Assembly: GCA_002408465.1 (NCBI GenBank)
Contig: DHSM01000016.1
Coordinates: 1-64,000 of the forward strand
Length of the DNA stretch: 64,000 bases
DNA from: Firmicutes bacterium UBA5286
Lineage (GTDB): Bacteria > Bacillota > Proteinivoracia > UBA4975
Reading direction: 5' to 3'
Shown here: in pieces, positions 42,462 through 51,161 of the stretch
Position numbering within the stretch: the first letter of the stretch is position 1
Layout of the letters: each line of letters starts with the position of its first letter
Program-made: the position numbers and the translations under genes
The notes under the pieces: generated by a model
Seen by the model: the letters and a program-made list of their open reading frames with translations, nothing else
What the model was told of the DNA's origin: nothing
The model's database searches: none

Positions 42462-44818
42462 ATCCTGTGTTCAGTCCTTGCGATGATTTCATCCTGGAGT
42501 TCTCGGCTGAGGTCGCAAAAGTAGTCACTGTAGCCGGCCACCCGTACAATCAGGTCCCTATGGGCCTCGGGATTGTCCCGGGCCGCCAGCAGGGTGGCCC
42601 TGTCTACCACATTAAACTGGATGTGATGGCCATCCAAGCGGAAGTATGCCCGAACCAGGGCCATAAGTTTTTCCAGGCCTGTCTCTCCTGCTAAGATTGC
42701 CGGGGAGAATTTTTGGTTGAGTAAAGTGCCCCCGGTCTTGAGATGGTCCAATTTGGCGGCGGAGCGAAGGACGGCGGTAGGACCTAAGCGGTCCACCCCT
42801 TGGACGGGAGATATCCCCTCGGAGAAGGGGTTTTTTGCTTTTCTGCCGTCGGCAGTGGCCCCGGTCTTGGAGCCAAAGTACACATGGCAGGTGGTGGGGA
42901 GCATATTGATCCTGTAAGTTCCGCCTTTGGTGTTGGGGCGGCCGTCCACTGTTCGGTGGAAGATGTTGAAGACCTGGGTCATGATGCTATCAGCGTAATC
43001 ATCATCATTGCCGTACTTGGGCGATTTGTTGAGGAGCAATTGGCGCAGGCGTTCATTGTCCTGAAAATTTGCAGCCAGGCCTGTCAGCAGTTCGCTCATG
43101 CTTATCTGATTCTGCTCGAAAACCAGATGCTTAATTGCGGCCAGGGCATCGGTGATGCTGCCCAGGCCCACCCCCTGGATGTAGCTGGTATTGTAGCGAG
43201 CGCCGCCGGCATTATAATCCCTGCCCTTGGCGATGCAATCGTCGATGATGATAGAGAGGAAGGGGGCCGGCATTCTGTGGGCATAAAGCCGTTCAATTAC
43301 ATGATTGCCCCGGATTTTTATCTCGATAAAATGCTTAAGTTGTTTTTCATATCCCCCCAGTAGCTGGTCAAAGTCCAGGAAGTCGGCGGCTTCCCCGGTT
43401 TCCAAACCAATTTTTTTGCCGGACTGGGGGTCAATGCCGTTATTCAGGGTGATTTCCAGGACCTTGGGCAGGTTGAAGTAACCGGTGAGGATATAGGCTT
43501 CTTTGCCAAAAGCGCCGGTTTCGACGCAACCGCTGGTGCCGCCGGCCCGGGCGTCTTCCAGGGATTTGCCCTGGCGAAGGAGTTCAGCCACCACGGCGTC
43601 GGCGTTAAAGATTGAGGGCTGGCCCCAGCCTTGGCGGATGATGCGGCAGGCCCGGCGCAAGAAGCGGTCGGGATTCTTCTTGCTCAACTGGATATTAGAG
43701 CTGGGCTGCAGCAGGCGCATCTCGTCGATGACATCCAGGACCAGGTACGTGACTTCATTGACGGCATCGGAGCCGTCGGCTTTAAGGCCGCCGTTGTTGA
43801 TATTGGCAAAATCCGTATATGTGCCGCTTTCGGCGGCGGTTACTCCAACTTTAGGCGGGGCCGGCTGGTTGTTGAACTTAACCCAGAAGCATTGGAGCAG
43901 TTCTTTGGCCCCTTCCCTGTCCAGGGTGCCCTGGGCCAGATCCCGCTGGTAAAAGGGCCAGAGGTGCTGGTCCAGGTGGCCGGGATTAAAGGAATCCCAG
44001 GTGTTGAGTTCGGTGATGACTCCCAGGTGGACAAACCAGTAAGCCTGCAGGGCTTCCCAGAAGGTGCGGGGGGCGTGGGCAGGCACATGTTCACTGACTT
44101 CAGCAATTTGCTTCAGTTCCTCCCGGCGCCGGGGGTCAGTTTCTGTTTGCGCCAGTTCCCGTGCCCTTTCGGCATGGCGGCGGGCGTAGGCGATGATTGC
44201 CTGGCAGCAAATCTCCATGGCCCGGAGCTCTTCGCCTTTGTCCCAGGCCCGGGGGTCATTGTGCCAGTCCAAGGCGGCTCGGCTGGCGGCGATTTCCTCT
44301 TGGAAATCCAGGAAACCCTTGCGATAAATCTTGTCATCCACCACAGTGTGGCCGGGAGCCCGCTGCTCCATGAATTCGGTAAAGATGCCGCCGGCATAAC
44401 AGTCTTTCCATTCCGGGGTCATGGCGGCAAAGATCTGCTCCCGCAGGTTGCGGCCCTGCCAACAGGGAATAATTTCCCGGGCAAAGATTTCTCGCACCTC
44501 AGGACTGACCCGGAAGGGGATTTTCTCCCGGGCGTTGAGGATATCTAAATCCTCCAGGCTGTGGCAGCAAAGTTCAGGATAAGTAGGGGTGGCCTTAGGC
44601 GCCGGCCCTCTTTCCCCGACGATGAGCTCACCGGGGTTGATGCAGATTGCCTTGTGTTCCAGCAGGTACTTGAGAGCCAGGGCCCGGTGCACCGGGATTG
44701 AACAAGTGTCCGGGGGGCATTGACGGTAAAATTCCGTCAGCAGCAATGCCCGCTCGGGGCTGATGGAGGGAACCGTTTCCAGGCTTTGTTCTCTTAGCTT
44801 AGCTACCCGCTCATTCAT
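42428..44818 (-). CDS. HypD-like glycyl radical enzyme (trans-4-hydroxy-L-proline dehydratase type)
   Basis: A 796-residue glycyl radical enzyme. The thiyl Cys and general-base Glu lie in GTSGCVETGAFGKEAYI, and the glycyl radical is Gly762 in VRVAGYSDYF. The sequence closely follows clostridial HypD as I know it (TEFMEQRAPGHTV, FANINNGG, GGARYNTSYIQGVG). HypD dehydrates trans-4-hydroxyproline to pyrroline-5-carboxylate. No proC is adjacent, so a related substrate is possible. ATG 44818 follows GGAGGTG. The last 11 residues (IVGGAKTTPLQ) come from a repeat element. The enzyme needs the activase encoded upstream and is oxygen-sensitive. Confidence 0.88.
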   Translation of the reverse strand: MNERVAKLREQSLETVPSISPERALLLTEFYRQCPPDTCSIPVHRALALKYLLEHKAICINPGELIVGERGPAPKATPTYPELCCHSLEDLDILNAREKIPFRVSPEVREIFAREIIPCWQGRNLREQIFAAMTPEWKDCYAGGIFTEFMEQRAPGHTVVDDKIYRKGFLDFQEEIAASRAALDWHNDPRAWDKGEELRAMEICCQAIIAYARRHAERARELAQTETDPRRREELKQIAEVSEHVPAHAPRTFWEALQAYWFVHLGVITELNTWDSFNPGHLDQHLWPFYQRDLAQGTLDREGAKELLQCFWVKFNNQPAPPKVGVTAAESGTYTDFANINNGGLKADGSDAVNEVTYLVLDVIDEMRLLQPSSNIQLSKKNPDRFLRRACRIIRQGWGQPSIFNADAVVAELLRQGKSLEDARAGGTSGCVETGAFGKEAYILTGYFNLPKVLEITLNNGIDPQSGKKIGLETGEAADFLDFDQLLGGYEKQLKHFIEIKIRGNHVIERLYAHRMPAPFLSIIIDDCIAKGRDYNAGGARYNTSYIQGVGLGSITDALAAIKHLVFEQNQISMSELLTGLAANFQDNERLRQLLLNKSPKYGNDDDYADSIMTQVFNIFHRTVDGRPNTKGGTYRINMLPTTCHVYFGSKTGATADGRKAKNPFSEGISPVQGVDRLGPTAVLRSAAKLDHLKTGGTLLNQKFSPAILAGETGLEKLMALVRAYFRLDGHHIQFNVVDRATLLAARDNPEAHRDLIVRVAGYSDYFCDLSRELQDEIIARTEHRIVGGAKTTPLQ

Positions 44819-45698
44819 TGGGCACACCTCCAATAATCACTTTATGTCCGCTGGCGGCTAAGGCAGTAGCCGCCTCTTTCATCTTTTCTTGGCTGGGACT
44901 GGCCAAATCTGCCAGTGGATAAGTCCGGCCCAGGTGCTGGTACTTGGCTAGGGCAGTATTATGGTAGGGCAGGATTTCCACCTGCTGAATGGGAATCGGT
45001 TTAAGGAAAGCGGCCATGGCTTCCAGGTTGCCATCGGTATCAGTGATGCCTGGGATTATGGGAACCCGGACTGTGATATTTTGGTGGCCCCGAGCCAGGC
45101 GGGAGAGGTTGCTGAGAATCCCTGAGTTGGGAACGCCGGTATCTTCCAGATGCTGGCCATTGTCCATCAGCTTCAGGTCATAGAGAAAGGCATCAGTCAG
45201 TGGAGCTGCGGCCTCAAGTACCGAGAAGGGGGCAAAGCCGGTGGTGTCCACGGCGGTATGAATGCCCTGTTCCCGGCAGGCCCCAAGCAGGGCCAGGAGA
45301 AATTCTGCCTGCAGCAGGGGCTCGCCGCCGGAAAAGGTCACGCCGCCGCCGGATTCGTCGTAAAAGATAATGTCCTTCTCAATTTCCGCCATTGCTTCCG
45401 GGACAGTGAGCTCCCTGCCCAGCAACTCCCGGGCGCCGGTGCAGCACACTTCGGCGCATTTTCCGCACAGCCGGCAAGAGTCTGGGGAGCCGGGAGCGGG
45501 GCAGCAGACAAGACAGGCGCCGCACTGGATACAGCGGTCCCTGCGGATTATGAGTTCTTTTCGGGGGGACTGTCCCTCGGGATTATGGCACCAGAGGCAA
45601 GAAAGGGGGCAGCCCTTGAGGAATACAGTGGTCCGGATCCCCGGGCCGTCGCTGATGGAGTAGCGCATAATATTGAAGATTAGTCCTTTTTTGTCCAT
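44811..45698 (-). CDS. Glycyl radical enzyme activating protein (radical SAM)
   Basis: A 295-residue radical SAM enzyme. CPLSCLWCHNPEG gives the CxxxCxxC motif for the SAM-binding 4Fe-4S cluster, and an inserted ferredoxin-like domain (CIQCGACLVCC, CRLCGKCAEVC) holds two more clusters, as in HypD and CutC activases. GGVTFSGGEPLLQ follows. It abstracts hydrogen from the Gly of the partner enzyme. I chose ATG 45698, preceded by AAAGGAG. It overlaps the enzyme gene by eight bases. Confidence 0.93.
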   Translation of the reverse strand: MDKKGLIFNIMRYSISDGPGIRTTVFLKGCPLSCLWCHNPEGQSPRKELIIRRDRCIQCGACLVCCPAPGSPDSCRLCGKCAEVCCTGARELLGRELTVPEAMAEIEKDIIFYDESGGGVTFSGGEPLLQAEFLLALLGACREQGIHTAVDTTGFAPFSVLEAAAPLTDAFLYDLKLMDNGQHLEDTGVPNSGILSNLSRLARGHQNITVRVPIIPGITDTDGNLEAMAAFLKPIPIQQVEILPYHNTALAKYQHLGRTYPLADLASPSQEKMKEAATALAASGHKVIIGGVPNE

Positions 45699-45745
45699 TT
45701 TTCTGCTCCTTTGTGGACTCACCTGAGATGGGTGTGCATGAGCCT

Positions 45746-46687
45746 TCAGAACCGTTCCCGGCGGGCCAGTTCCAGGGCTCCGGCTACACCGGCCCTGTCG
45801 GCCAGGGCCGAGACGGCCACCTGCGCCATTTCCCGCTGCACCGGCATGGTATAGCGGGCAATCTGGGCTCGGACGGGGGCCAGCACTTGCTCACCCGCCA
45901 GGGAGACGCCGCCGCCGATGACCACTAAGCTGGGATTAAATATAGTGACCAAGTTGGCTATGCCCTGGCCCAGCCAGGCCATGGCTGTGTCCACCACTTG
46001 GCCTGCCGCAGCATCACCTCGGGCGGCGGCCCGGAACACCAAGGCGGAGTCCAGGTCCTGCTCGGCGGCCAGCTCATTGAGGAGGCTGCTCGGGTTGGCG
46101 GCTGCGGCGGCCCGGCCTTCCCTGGCAATGGCGGTGGCTGAGGCCAGTGTTTCCAGGCATCCCCTGTTGCCGCAGGCGCAGGCTGGGCCCAGGGGGTCGA
46201 GGACCATGTGTCCCACTTCTCCAGCTGACCAGCCCGGTCCCCGCAGCAGGCGGCCGTCAATGACAATGCCGGAGCCGATGCCCGTGCCAACTGATAGATA
46301 TATAAAATCGTTGCAGCCCTGGGCCCGGCCCCGGGACCATTCCCCCAAAGCCGCTGCCCGCACATCATTATCTATATATACAGGGGCATCGATTCTGCGG
46401 GATAAATCCCCGGCGATGGGAACATCTTGCCAGCCCAGGTTGCAGGAGAAACGGCAGTTTCCTGCATTTAAATCCAGGAGGCCGGGCACACCAAGGCCCA
46501 CCGCTTTTATGGGCTGGCCCTTGGCCAAATCCAGAATTAGCTTGGCCAAATCCTCAATTACAGTGTCTGAACCCAGTCTTGCGCGGGTAGCAATTTTGCT
46601 CTGGCGGATAATGACGCCGTCCAAAGTTGCTGCTGCGCCTTGGGTGTTGGTCCCGCCGAGATCGATGCCGATTATCACAGTCTTCAT
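45746..46687 (-). CDS. ROK-family sugar kinase (glucokinase-like)
   Basis: A 313-residue ROK kinase with the ATP loop IGIDLGGTNTQGA, the catalytic stretch VYIDNDVRAAALGE, the EVGHM sugar-binding motif and the zinc motif CACGNRGCLE. Probably it phosphorylates glucose or another hexose in the cytoplasm. I chose ATG 46687, preceded by CGGAGGGA; the longer frame has no ribosome site. It lies upstream of the activase by 47 bases on the same strand; co-transcription is possible but the functional link is unclear. Confidence 0.88.
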   Translation of the reverse strand: MKTVIIGIDLGGTNTQGAAATLDGVIIRQSKIATRARLGSDTVIEDLAKLILDLAKGQPIKAVGLGVPGLLDLNAGNCRFSCNLGWQDVPIAGDLSRRIDAPVYIDNDVRAAALGEWSRGRAQGCNDFIYLSVGTGIGSGIVIDGRLLRGPGWSAGEVGHMVLDPLGPACACGNRGCLETLASATAIAREGRAAAAANPSSLLNELAAEQDLDSALVFRAAARGDAAAGQVVDTAMAWLGQGIANLVTIFNPSLVVIGGGVSLAGEQVLAPVRAQIARYTMPVQREMAQVAVSALADRAGVAGALELARRERF

Positions 46688-46766
46688 TATAATTCCCTCC
46701 GGTATTTCTATTCTCTGCGGGGGAGATAATTCCTTTTCCAATTTGGGTGTCTGACCCCGCTCCTAT

Positions 46767-46790
46767 TGACAAATTTGAGGACCGTCACCG
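46767..46790. repeat. GAGGACCGTC-type repeat, copy 2
   Basis: TGACAAATTTGAGGACCGTC begins a 24-base segment that matches 33376-33399 with two differences. It lies just upstream of the metK promoter. Confidence 0.5.
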
Positions 46791-46791
46791 A

Positions 46792-46820
46792 TTGACAATT
46801 GTTGCGGCTGCCTATAAAAT
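46792..46820 (+). promoter_or_regulatory. Promoter of metK and its riboswitch
   Basis: TTGACA at 46792-46797 and TAAAAT at 46815-46820, spacing 17 bases, about 22 bases before the first riboswitch stem. Confidence 0.7.
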
Positions 46821-46841
46821 ATTGATAGACAAATTGCATAG

Positions 46842-46960
46842 TGCTCTTATCAAGAGCGGTGGAGGGACGGGCCCGATGAAACCCGGCAACCGGCTGAAAG
46901 CACGGTGCCAATTCCCGCAGATGAGGGGTAAATCCCTTTCCTGTTGAAAGGGTTTTTTAT
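46842..46960 (+). ncRNA. SAM-I (S-box) riboswitch of metK
   Basis: The S-box core is clear: CTTATCAAGAGCGGTGGAGG, GACGGGCCCGATGAAACCCG, GCAACCGGC and GGTGCCAATTC. A terminator hairpin (CCCTTTC, loop, GAAAGGG, then TTTTTTATT, about 46933-46958) follows. SAM binding should favour the terminator and shut off metK, the SAM synthetase gene 39 bases downstream. Confidence 0.96.
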
Positions 46961-46998
46961 TGCCATTGGGAACAGAATATTTTTTGGAGGTGTTTTGT

Positions 46999-48192
46999 AT
47001 GCAACAAGACAGATTTTTGTTTACTTCGGAGTCGGTTACCGAGGGGCATCCGGACAAGATTGCCGATCAAATTTCCGATGCTATTCTTGATGAAATCCTG
47101 AAAAAGGACCCCCTGGCCCGGGTGGCCGCGGAAACTTTGGTTACTACCGGACTGGTTTTGGTGACCGGGGAGATTACTACCTCCTGTTATGTGGATATTC
47201 CCGCCGTTGTCAGGGAAACGGTGCGGGAGATTGGCTATACCCGGGCCAAATACGGCTTTGACTGCGACACCTGCGCCGTCATGACGGCTATTGATGAGCA
47301 GTCCCCGGATATCGCCATCGGCGTTGACAATGCCCTGGAGGGCAGGAATGCCGCTCCTGAAAATGAAAACCTAGGCGCCGGCGATCAGGGCATGATGTTT
47401 GGCTTTGCCTGTGATGAAACCCCTGAGCTGATGCCCATGCCAATTGCCCTGGCTCATGCCCTGGCCCGAAGGCTGGCCCTGGTCCGCCGGGAACGGATTC
47501 TGCCCTATTTGCGCCCCGACGGCAAGACTCAGGTTACTGTAGAATATGTGGACGGCAAGCCCTTGCGAGTGGATACAGTTGTGGTTTCTGCTCAGCATAA
47601 GCCAGATATCCCCTATGAGCGGCTCCAGGCCGACATCCTGGCGGAAGTGGTGAAAAAGGCTATTCCCGCCGAGCTCCTTGATGAAAGGACCAAGTATTTA
47701 ATCAACCCCACCGGCCGTTTTGTTGTCGGCGGTCCTCAGGGGGATTCCGGCCTCACCGGCCGCAAGATTATCGTGGACACCTATGGGGGCTATTCCCGCC
47801 ATGGGGGCGGCGCTTTTTCCGGCAAAGACCCCACTAAGGTAGACCGTTCTGCTGCCTATGCCGCCCGCTGGGTGGCCAAGAATATAGTGGCTGCAGGTCT
47901 CGCCAGCAAATGTGAGCTGCAGCTGGCCTATGCCATTGGTGTGGCCCAGCCGGTATCCATCAATGTGGAGACCTTTGGCACCGGCAAAATCCCTACAGCA
48001 AAGATTGAGGAGCTCATCAGCAAGCATTTTGATTTGAGCAGCAGCGGTATCATCAGGGAGCTCAACCTCCGCCGCCCCATCTACCGTCAGGTGGCCGCCT
48101 ATGGGCACATGGGCAGGCTCGATCTGGACTTGCCCTGGGAAAACACAGATAAGGCCGCCTGCCTCCGCCAAGAGGCAGGGCTGGAAAAATAA
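46999..48192 (+). CDS. metK: S-adenosylmethionine synthetase
   Basis: A 397-residue MAT enzyme that makes SAM from methionine and ATP. Signatures are FTSESVTEGHPDKIADQISD at the ATP site, GAGDQGMMFG and the GGGAFSGKDPTKVDRSAAYA P-loop-like motif. I chose ATG 46999, preceded by TTGGAGGTG, because the family starts with FTSESV shortly after it. It is under a SAM-I riboswitch and ends at a strong terminator. Confidence 0.97.
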   Translation: MQQDRFLFTSESVTEGHPDKIADQISDAILDEILKKDPLARVAAETLVTTGLVLVTGEITTSCYVDIPAVVRETVREIGYTRAKYGFDCDTCAVMTAIDEQSPDIAIGVDNALEGRNAAPENENLGAGDQGMMFGFACDETPELMPMPIALAHALARRLALVRRERILPYLRPDGKTQVTVEYVDGKPLRVDTVVVSAQHKPDIPYERLQADILAEVVKKAIPAELLDERTKYLINPTGRFVVGGPQGDSGLTGRKIIVDTYGGYSRHGGGAFSGKDPTKVDRSAAYAARWVAKNIVAAGLASKCELQLAYAIGVAQPVSINVETFGTGKIPTAKIEELISKHFDLSSSGIIRELNLRRPIYRQVAAYGHMGRLDLDLPWENTDKAACLRQEAGLEK

Positions 48193-48194
48193 GC

Positions 48195-48221
48195 AAAGAC
48201 CCCGCGTGCAGCGGGGTCTTT
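48195..48221 (+). terminator. Terminator of metK
   Basis: AAAGACCCCGC pairs perfectly with GCGGGGTCTTT across a five-base loop. Confidence 0.85.
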
Positions 48222-48297
48222 GGCCATGGGTTTCCAGTTTTCGCAAGTTTCTTTCTCTCCTTCTCCGCATATATATAGAATGCGGGGGTGAAGGAGC

Positions 48298-48765
48298 ATG
48301 GATACTTTGTTGTGGGTATTCGCTTTGGTTGGATTTTGGCATTTGGTAAGCTCATTCTGGCGCTGGCTGCTCTCCTTCAGGTTTGTCCCTCCTCAGATAA
48401 GTTTGCTGTTTTTGGTCAAGGATAATCAGGAAACAGTGGAAGGTTTGTTCCGGCAATTGGCCCTGGACTGTCATTACCGGGATCTGTGTTCTCCATCCGG
48501 AAAAGTGATGGTTTTTGACCTGGGTTCTCAGGATCAGACTCTGGCCATTTTGCAGCGGCTGGCCAGGGAATTCAGCTTCCTTCACCTCCGCGAAATTTCC
48601 GAGGGCCAGGTAGGGCAGGCCCTCCAGGACTTTGACCAGGGCATCCTGGTCTTGGATCTGCGGGTGCTGCCTGTGCAGCAGGCCCTTGCCCAGGCCCGGC
48701 ACCTTTTGCAGAGAACAGCGCCGCTGCTGCTGGGACAGCAGCCTGCCCGCCAGGGCGAAAAATAA
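48298..48765 (+). CDS. Membrane-anchored hypothetical protein
   Basis: A 155-residue protein with an N-terminal hydrophobic segment (about 4-30) and a soluble domain that alternates strands and helices (ISLLFLVKDNQETVEGLFRQL, KVMVFDLGSQDQTLAILQRL, GILVLDLRVLP). The pattern is that of a small alpha/beta fold resembling the start of a glycosyltransferase-2 domain (VKDNQETVEGLF, then VFDLGSQDQT), but it is too short for a complete enzyme. Function unknown. A terminator follows. Confidence 0.6.
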   Translation: MDTLLWVFALVGFWHLVSSFWRWLLSFRFVPPQISLLFLVKDNQETVEGLFRQLALDCHYRDLCSPSGKVMVFDLGSQDQTLAILQRLAREFSFLHLREISEGQVGQALQDFDQGILVLDLRVLPVQQALAQARHLLQRTAPLLLGQQPARQGEK

Positions 48766-48767
48766 AG

Positions 48768-48789
48768 ACCGGAAGCTTCCGGTTTTTTT
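48768..48789 (+). terminator. Terminator after the hypothetical gene
   Basis: ACCGG, AAGCTT loop region, CCGGT, followed by seven T residues. Downstream to 48990 only a GC-rich stem (GCCAGGGGC with GCCCCTGGC, about 48835-48875) was seen. Confidence 0.8.
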
Positions 48790-48995
48790 AATGTACACGG
48801 GCATTTTGGCTGCGGCGGCCGCCGATTGAGCGCTGCCAGGGGCGGCTGCCAGTCAGCGGCAGGACGGCCCCTGGCCATTCTGGTTTTTGCCCTACCTGCC
48901 CCCTTGGCTTATACTGAATTCCCCGGGGAAAGCCGGGACTGGGGGCGGTTTGTCTAAAGCCCTTGGCTTCGGCAGACTGAAGGGAGGTGACAGTG

Positions 48996-49223
48996 ATGCC
49001 TGTAACCAAAGTCGCCCTGGATTCCCGCCTGCAGGTTCGCTACCAGACAGGCGTGAATGAGCAAGGAGATCCTGTGTACAGCACCCGTAACCTGGGCAGC
49101 GTAAGAGCCGACAGTGATGACCAGTCCCTGTGGACGGTTGCCGCTGTGATTGCCGGGCTGCAGCAGCTGCCCGTGGCGGAAGTGCGCCGGGTGGATTATG
49201 CGGTTTTAACAGAAACTCCCTAA
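48996..49223 (+). CDS. DUF1659-family small protein
   Basis: A 75-residue protein with the DUF1659 pattern: KVALDSRLQVRYQTGVNEQG, then SVRADSDDQSLWTVAAVIAGLQ and a C-terminal strand (VDYAVLTETP). Function unknown; in Firmicutes it is regularly followed by a DUF2922 gene, as here. I chose ATG 48996, seven bases after GGGAGGT; a GTG at 48987 lies inside that site. Confidence 0.85.
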   Translation: MPVTKVALDSRLQVRYQTGVNEQGDPVYSTRNLGSVRADSDDQSLWTVAAVIAGLQQLPVAEVRRVDYAVLTETP

Positions 49224-49258
49224 GGACAGGGAGGAATAGCATAAGGGAGGTGACGGGT

Positions 49259-49477
49259 ATGGAAACAACCCTTCAACTGGTGTTTCTCAACGCTGGGGGC
49301 GGCAGGGTGACCCTGAGCATCCCCCAGCCCCTGGCTGATTTGACCGCTGTCACTGTCGAAGCGGCCATGGACCAGATTATCAATGCCAATGTGTTTGTGT
49401 CCGCCGGCGGCGGCTTGACCAGCAAAGTGAGGGCGGTATTGGTCTCCAGGCAGACAGAGGAAATAGCAGAGTTTTAA
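49259..49477 (+). CDS. DUF2922-family small protein
   Basis: A 72-residue protein of the DUF2922 type: TTLQLVFLNAGGGRVTLSIP, then VEAAMDQIINANVFVSAGGG and a final strand. It starts 35 bases after the DUF1659 gene, with GGGAGGTGA upstream of ATG 49259. The pair is conserved in Firmicutes and uncharacterised. Confidence 0.85.
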   Translation: METTLQLVFLNAGGGRVTLSIPQPLADLTAVTVEAAMDQIINANVFVSAGGGLTSKVRAVLVSRQTEEIAEF

Positions 49478-49481
49478 GGAA

Positions 49482-49506
49482 TAGGGGGCGAAGGCCCCCT
49501 ATTTTT
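49482..49506 (+). terminator. Terminator of the DUF1659/DUF2922 pair
   Basis: TAGGGGGC pairs with GCCCCCTA across GAAG and is followed by TTTTT. Confidence 0.85.
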
Positions 49507-49611
49507 GACCACTGATGCCTGCCCCTTGGTTTTGCCTTTTCGCAGGGGAGAGGGAACTCGAGTATGGGATGTCCATATACTGTATAAGTATTTATGGGAG
49601 GAGGATACAAG

Positions 49612-50136
49612 ATGAGGAAGATCTCCGGGGCAGAGCTCGCCGACCTTACCGCTCTGCGCTCGGTTTGTCTGCCGGGTCAGGGTCGTGTGAGCCAGGTTCT
49701 GGTGTCGGATGGCAGCTTTTATGATCCCCGCAGAATCCGGTCGCTAGTGGAGGCCCTGGCAAGGCATTTCGCCGTGGATTTGGTGGCTCTGCGCCAGCGC
49801 TGCAGCGGGCTGCTGGATATGCGCAACTATCTGCCCCTGCCTCTGAGTTCCCAATTGGTGCTGGTGCCTTTGACCTTGGCGCAAATGGGTGAGAAGACCG
49901 GCTATATTAATCTGTTAGCGATTGCACAGGTGTTGTCCAAGGGGGAATTCTCCAGTATCACCCTCAATGATGGCATCGAATTGACTTGCTGGCTTTCTCC
50001 AGGCGCAGTGCGGGAGCGTCTGCTGCGGGCAAGATTCATACTCTGGGAACTATCAGCTGAGGGCATGCTTCCCAGTCCTGGCCCCGGCGAAATTTGGCGG
50101 CAAAAGCTGGAAATAATCAGGGCAATTTTGGAGTAA
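49612..50136 (+). CDS. Hypothetical protein, weakly ComK-like
   Basis: A 174-residue soluble protein. I do not recognise it firmly. The order of elements (SQVLVSDGSFYDPRRIRSLV, then NYLPLPLSSQLVLVPL, then SSITLNDGIELTCWLSPGAVRERLLRARFI) resembles the layout of the competence factor ComK, whose middle has PT-S-P before a hydrophobic strand and whose end binds a similar ring of hydrophobics. A comFC gene lies 1 kb downstream. The resemblance is weak and may be chance. ATG 49612 follows GAGGAGG. Confidence 0.55.
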   Translation: MRKISGAELADLTALRSVCLPGQGRVSQVLVSDGSFYDPRRIRSLVEALARHFAVDLVALRQRCSGLLDMRNYLPLPLSSQLVLVPLTLAQMGEKTGYINLLAIAQVLSKGEFSSITLNDGIELTCWLSPGAVRERLLRARFILWELSAEGMLPSPGPGEIWRQKLEIIRAILE

Positions 50137-50186
50137 CTCATACTTCCTCCCAAGCGGTCATATTTTGTAGCGGAGGGGGGAAGTCA

Positions 50187-51098
50187 ATGCGCAATTTATT
50201 GATTAATCTGGGCTTTTTTCTGGCTAACCTGGGCCTGCTGGCCCTTTTGCTCTGTCCTTCTGTCACTGCACCCATGGAATCGGCTGTACAGGAGGAAGGG
50301 CTGTCCATGCCCCTGGAGATAGCGCCATTGCCGGCTGAGGAAGCGGAGACAACGCCCTTGCCGGCAGGGGAGGAGGTCCCTCAGAGTCAGGGAAACGAGC
50401 CTGAATTGCCGCGGTTGGAAGGTCTGACGCCCGCTTCGCCGCCAGAGACAGCCGCGGCTCCCGAGGCGGATAAGGTGGAGTCTGTCCCGGAGGCGGTGGA
50501 AATCTGCCAGGTATACCGCAGGCTGCCTACAAAAGATAAGGTGGTGGCCCTGACCTTTGACGACGGGCCGGGGAAACTGACGAAAAAGCTGTTAAAAATA
50601 TTGGCGAAAAAGAAAGTACCCGCTACCTTTTTTCTCCTGGGAAATTCAGCCCTCAACAATCCCAAGCCGGTAAAGGCCATAACTGATGGGGGCTGCGAGC
50701 TGGCGCTCCATACCTGGTCTCATCCCAATTTGACCGAGCTGAAAAAGGAAAAAATATATTGGCAGGCAGAGGCCTGTGCCGCTGCTTTAGCCGGGTTGGA
50801 AGCTGACTTTCTTCCCTTGCTGCGGCCCCCTTACGGCCGCTGGGATGATGAGGTGCTTGCGGTTTGCCAGCGCCTCAACTGCCACATGGTCTTGTGGGAT
50901 GTGGACAGCCGGGACTGGGAAGGAGGGCCTGCCGCCAAAGTGCTGGCCCGGGTCCTGGACAACCTTAAGCCCGGGAGCATAGTGCTCTTTCATGAGGGCA
51001 AGAATGTCACCCTGGAAGTGCTGCCGAAATTCATCGACGAGGCCAAGGCCAGGGGCTACCGGTTTGTCCTGCTCAGCGACTATATCCCGTTGCCTTAA
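50187..51098 (+). CDS. Polysaccharide deacetylase (NodB domain), PdaA/PgdA-like
   Basis: A 303-residue protein with an N-terminal membrane or signal helix, a Pro/Glu-rich linker (about 30-105) and a NodB deacetylase domain. Motif 1 is LTFDDGP with the metal and base Asp pair, motif 2 HTWSHPNL supplies His ligands, motif 3 RPPYGRWD and motif 4 DVDSRDW also fit. It probably deacetylates peptidoglycan or another wall glycan outside the cell. I chose ATG 50187, preceded by GGAGGGGGG; the longer frame starts within the previous gene. Confidence 0.92.
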   Translation: MRNLLINLGFFLANLGLLALLLCPSVTAPMESAVQEEGLSMPLEIAPLPAEEAETTPLPAGEEVPQSQGNEPELPRLEGLTPASPPETAAAPEADKVESVPEAVEICQVYRRLPTKDKVVALTFDDGPGKLTKKLLKILAKKKVPATFFLLGNSALNNPKPVKAITDGGCELALHTWSHPNLTELKKEKIYWQAEACAAALAGLEADFLPLLRPPYGRWDDEVLAVCQRLNCHMVLWDVDSRDWEGGPAAKVLARVLDNLKPGSIVLFHEGKNVTLEVLPKFIDEAKARGYRFVLLSDYIPLP

Positions 51099-51161
51099 GT
51101 CTAGGCAGGAAAGGAAAGACATCTGAAGAATACCTATGTAGAATAATTTGGAGGTATTAGC

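Noticed and set aside
43631..44548. 305-codon plus-strand open frame opposite the glycyl radical enzyme gene
   Set aside because: It is the mirror of conserved GC-rich coding sequence; the minus-strand product has all catalytic motifs.
45918..46754. 278-codon plus-strand open frame opposite the ROK kinase gene
   Set aside because: Composition is Pro/Ser/Arg-rich as expected for an antisense frame; the kinase motifs are on the other strand.
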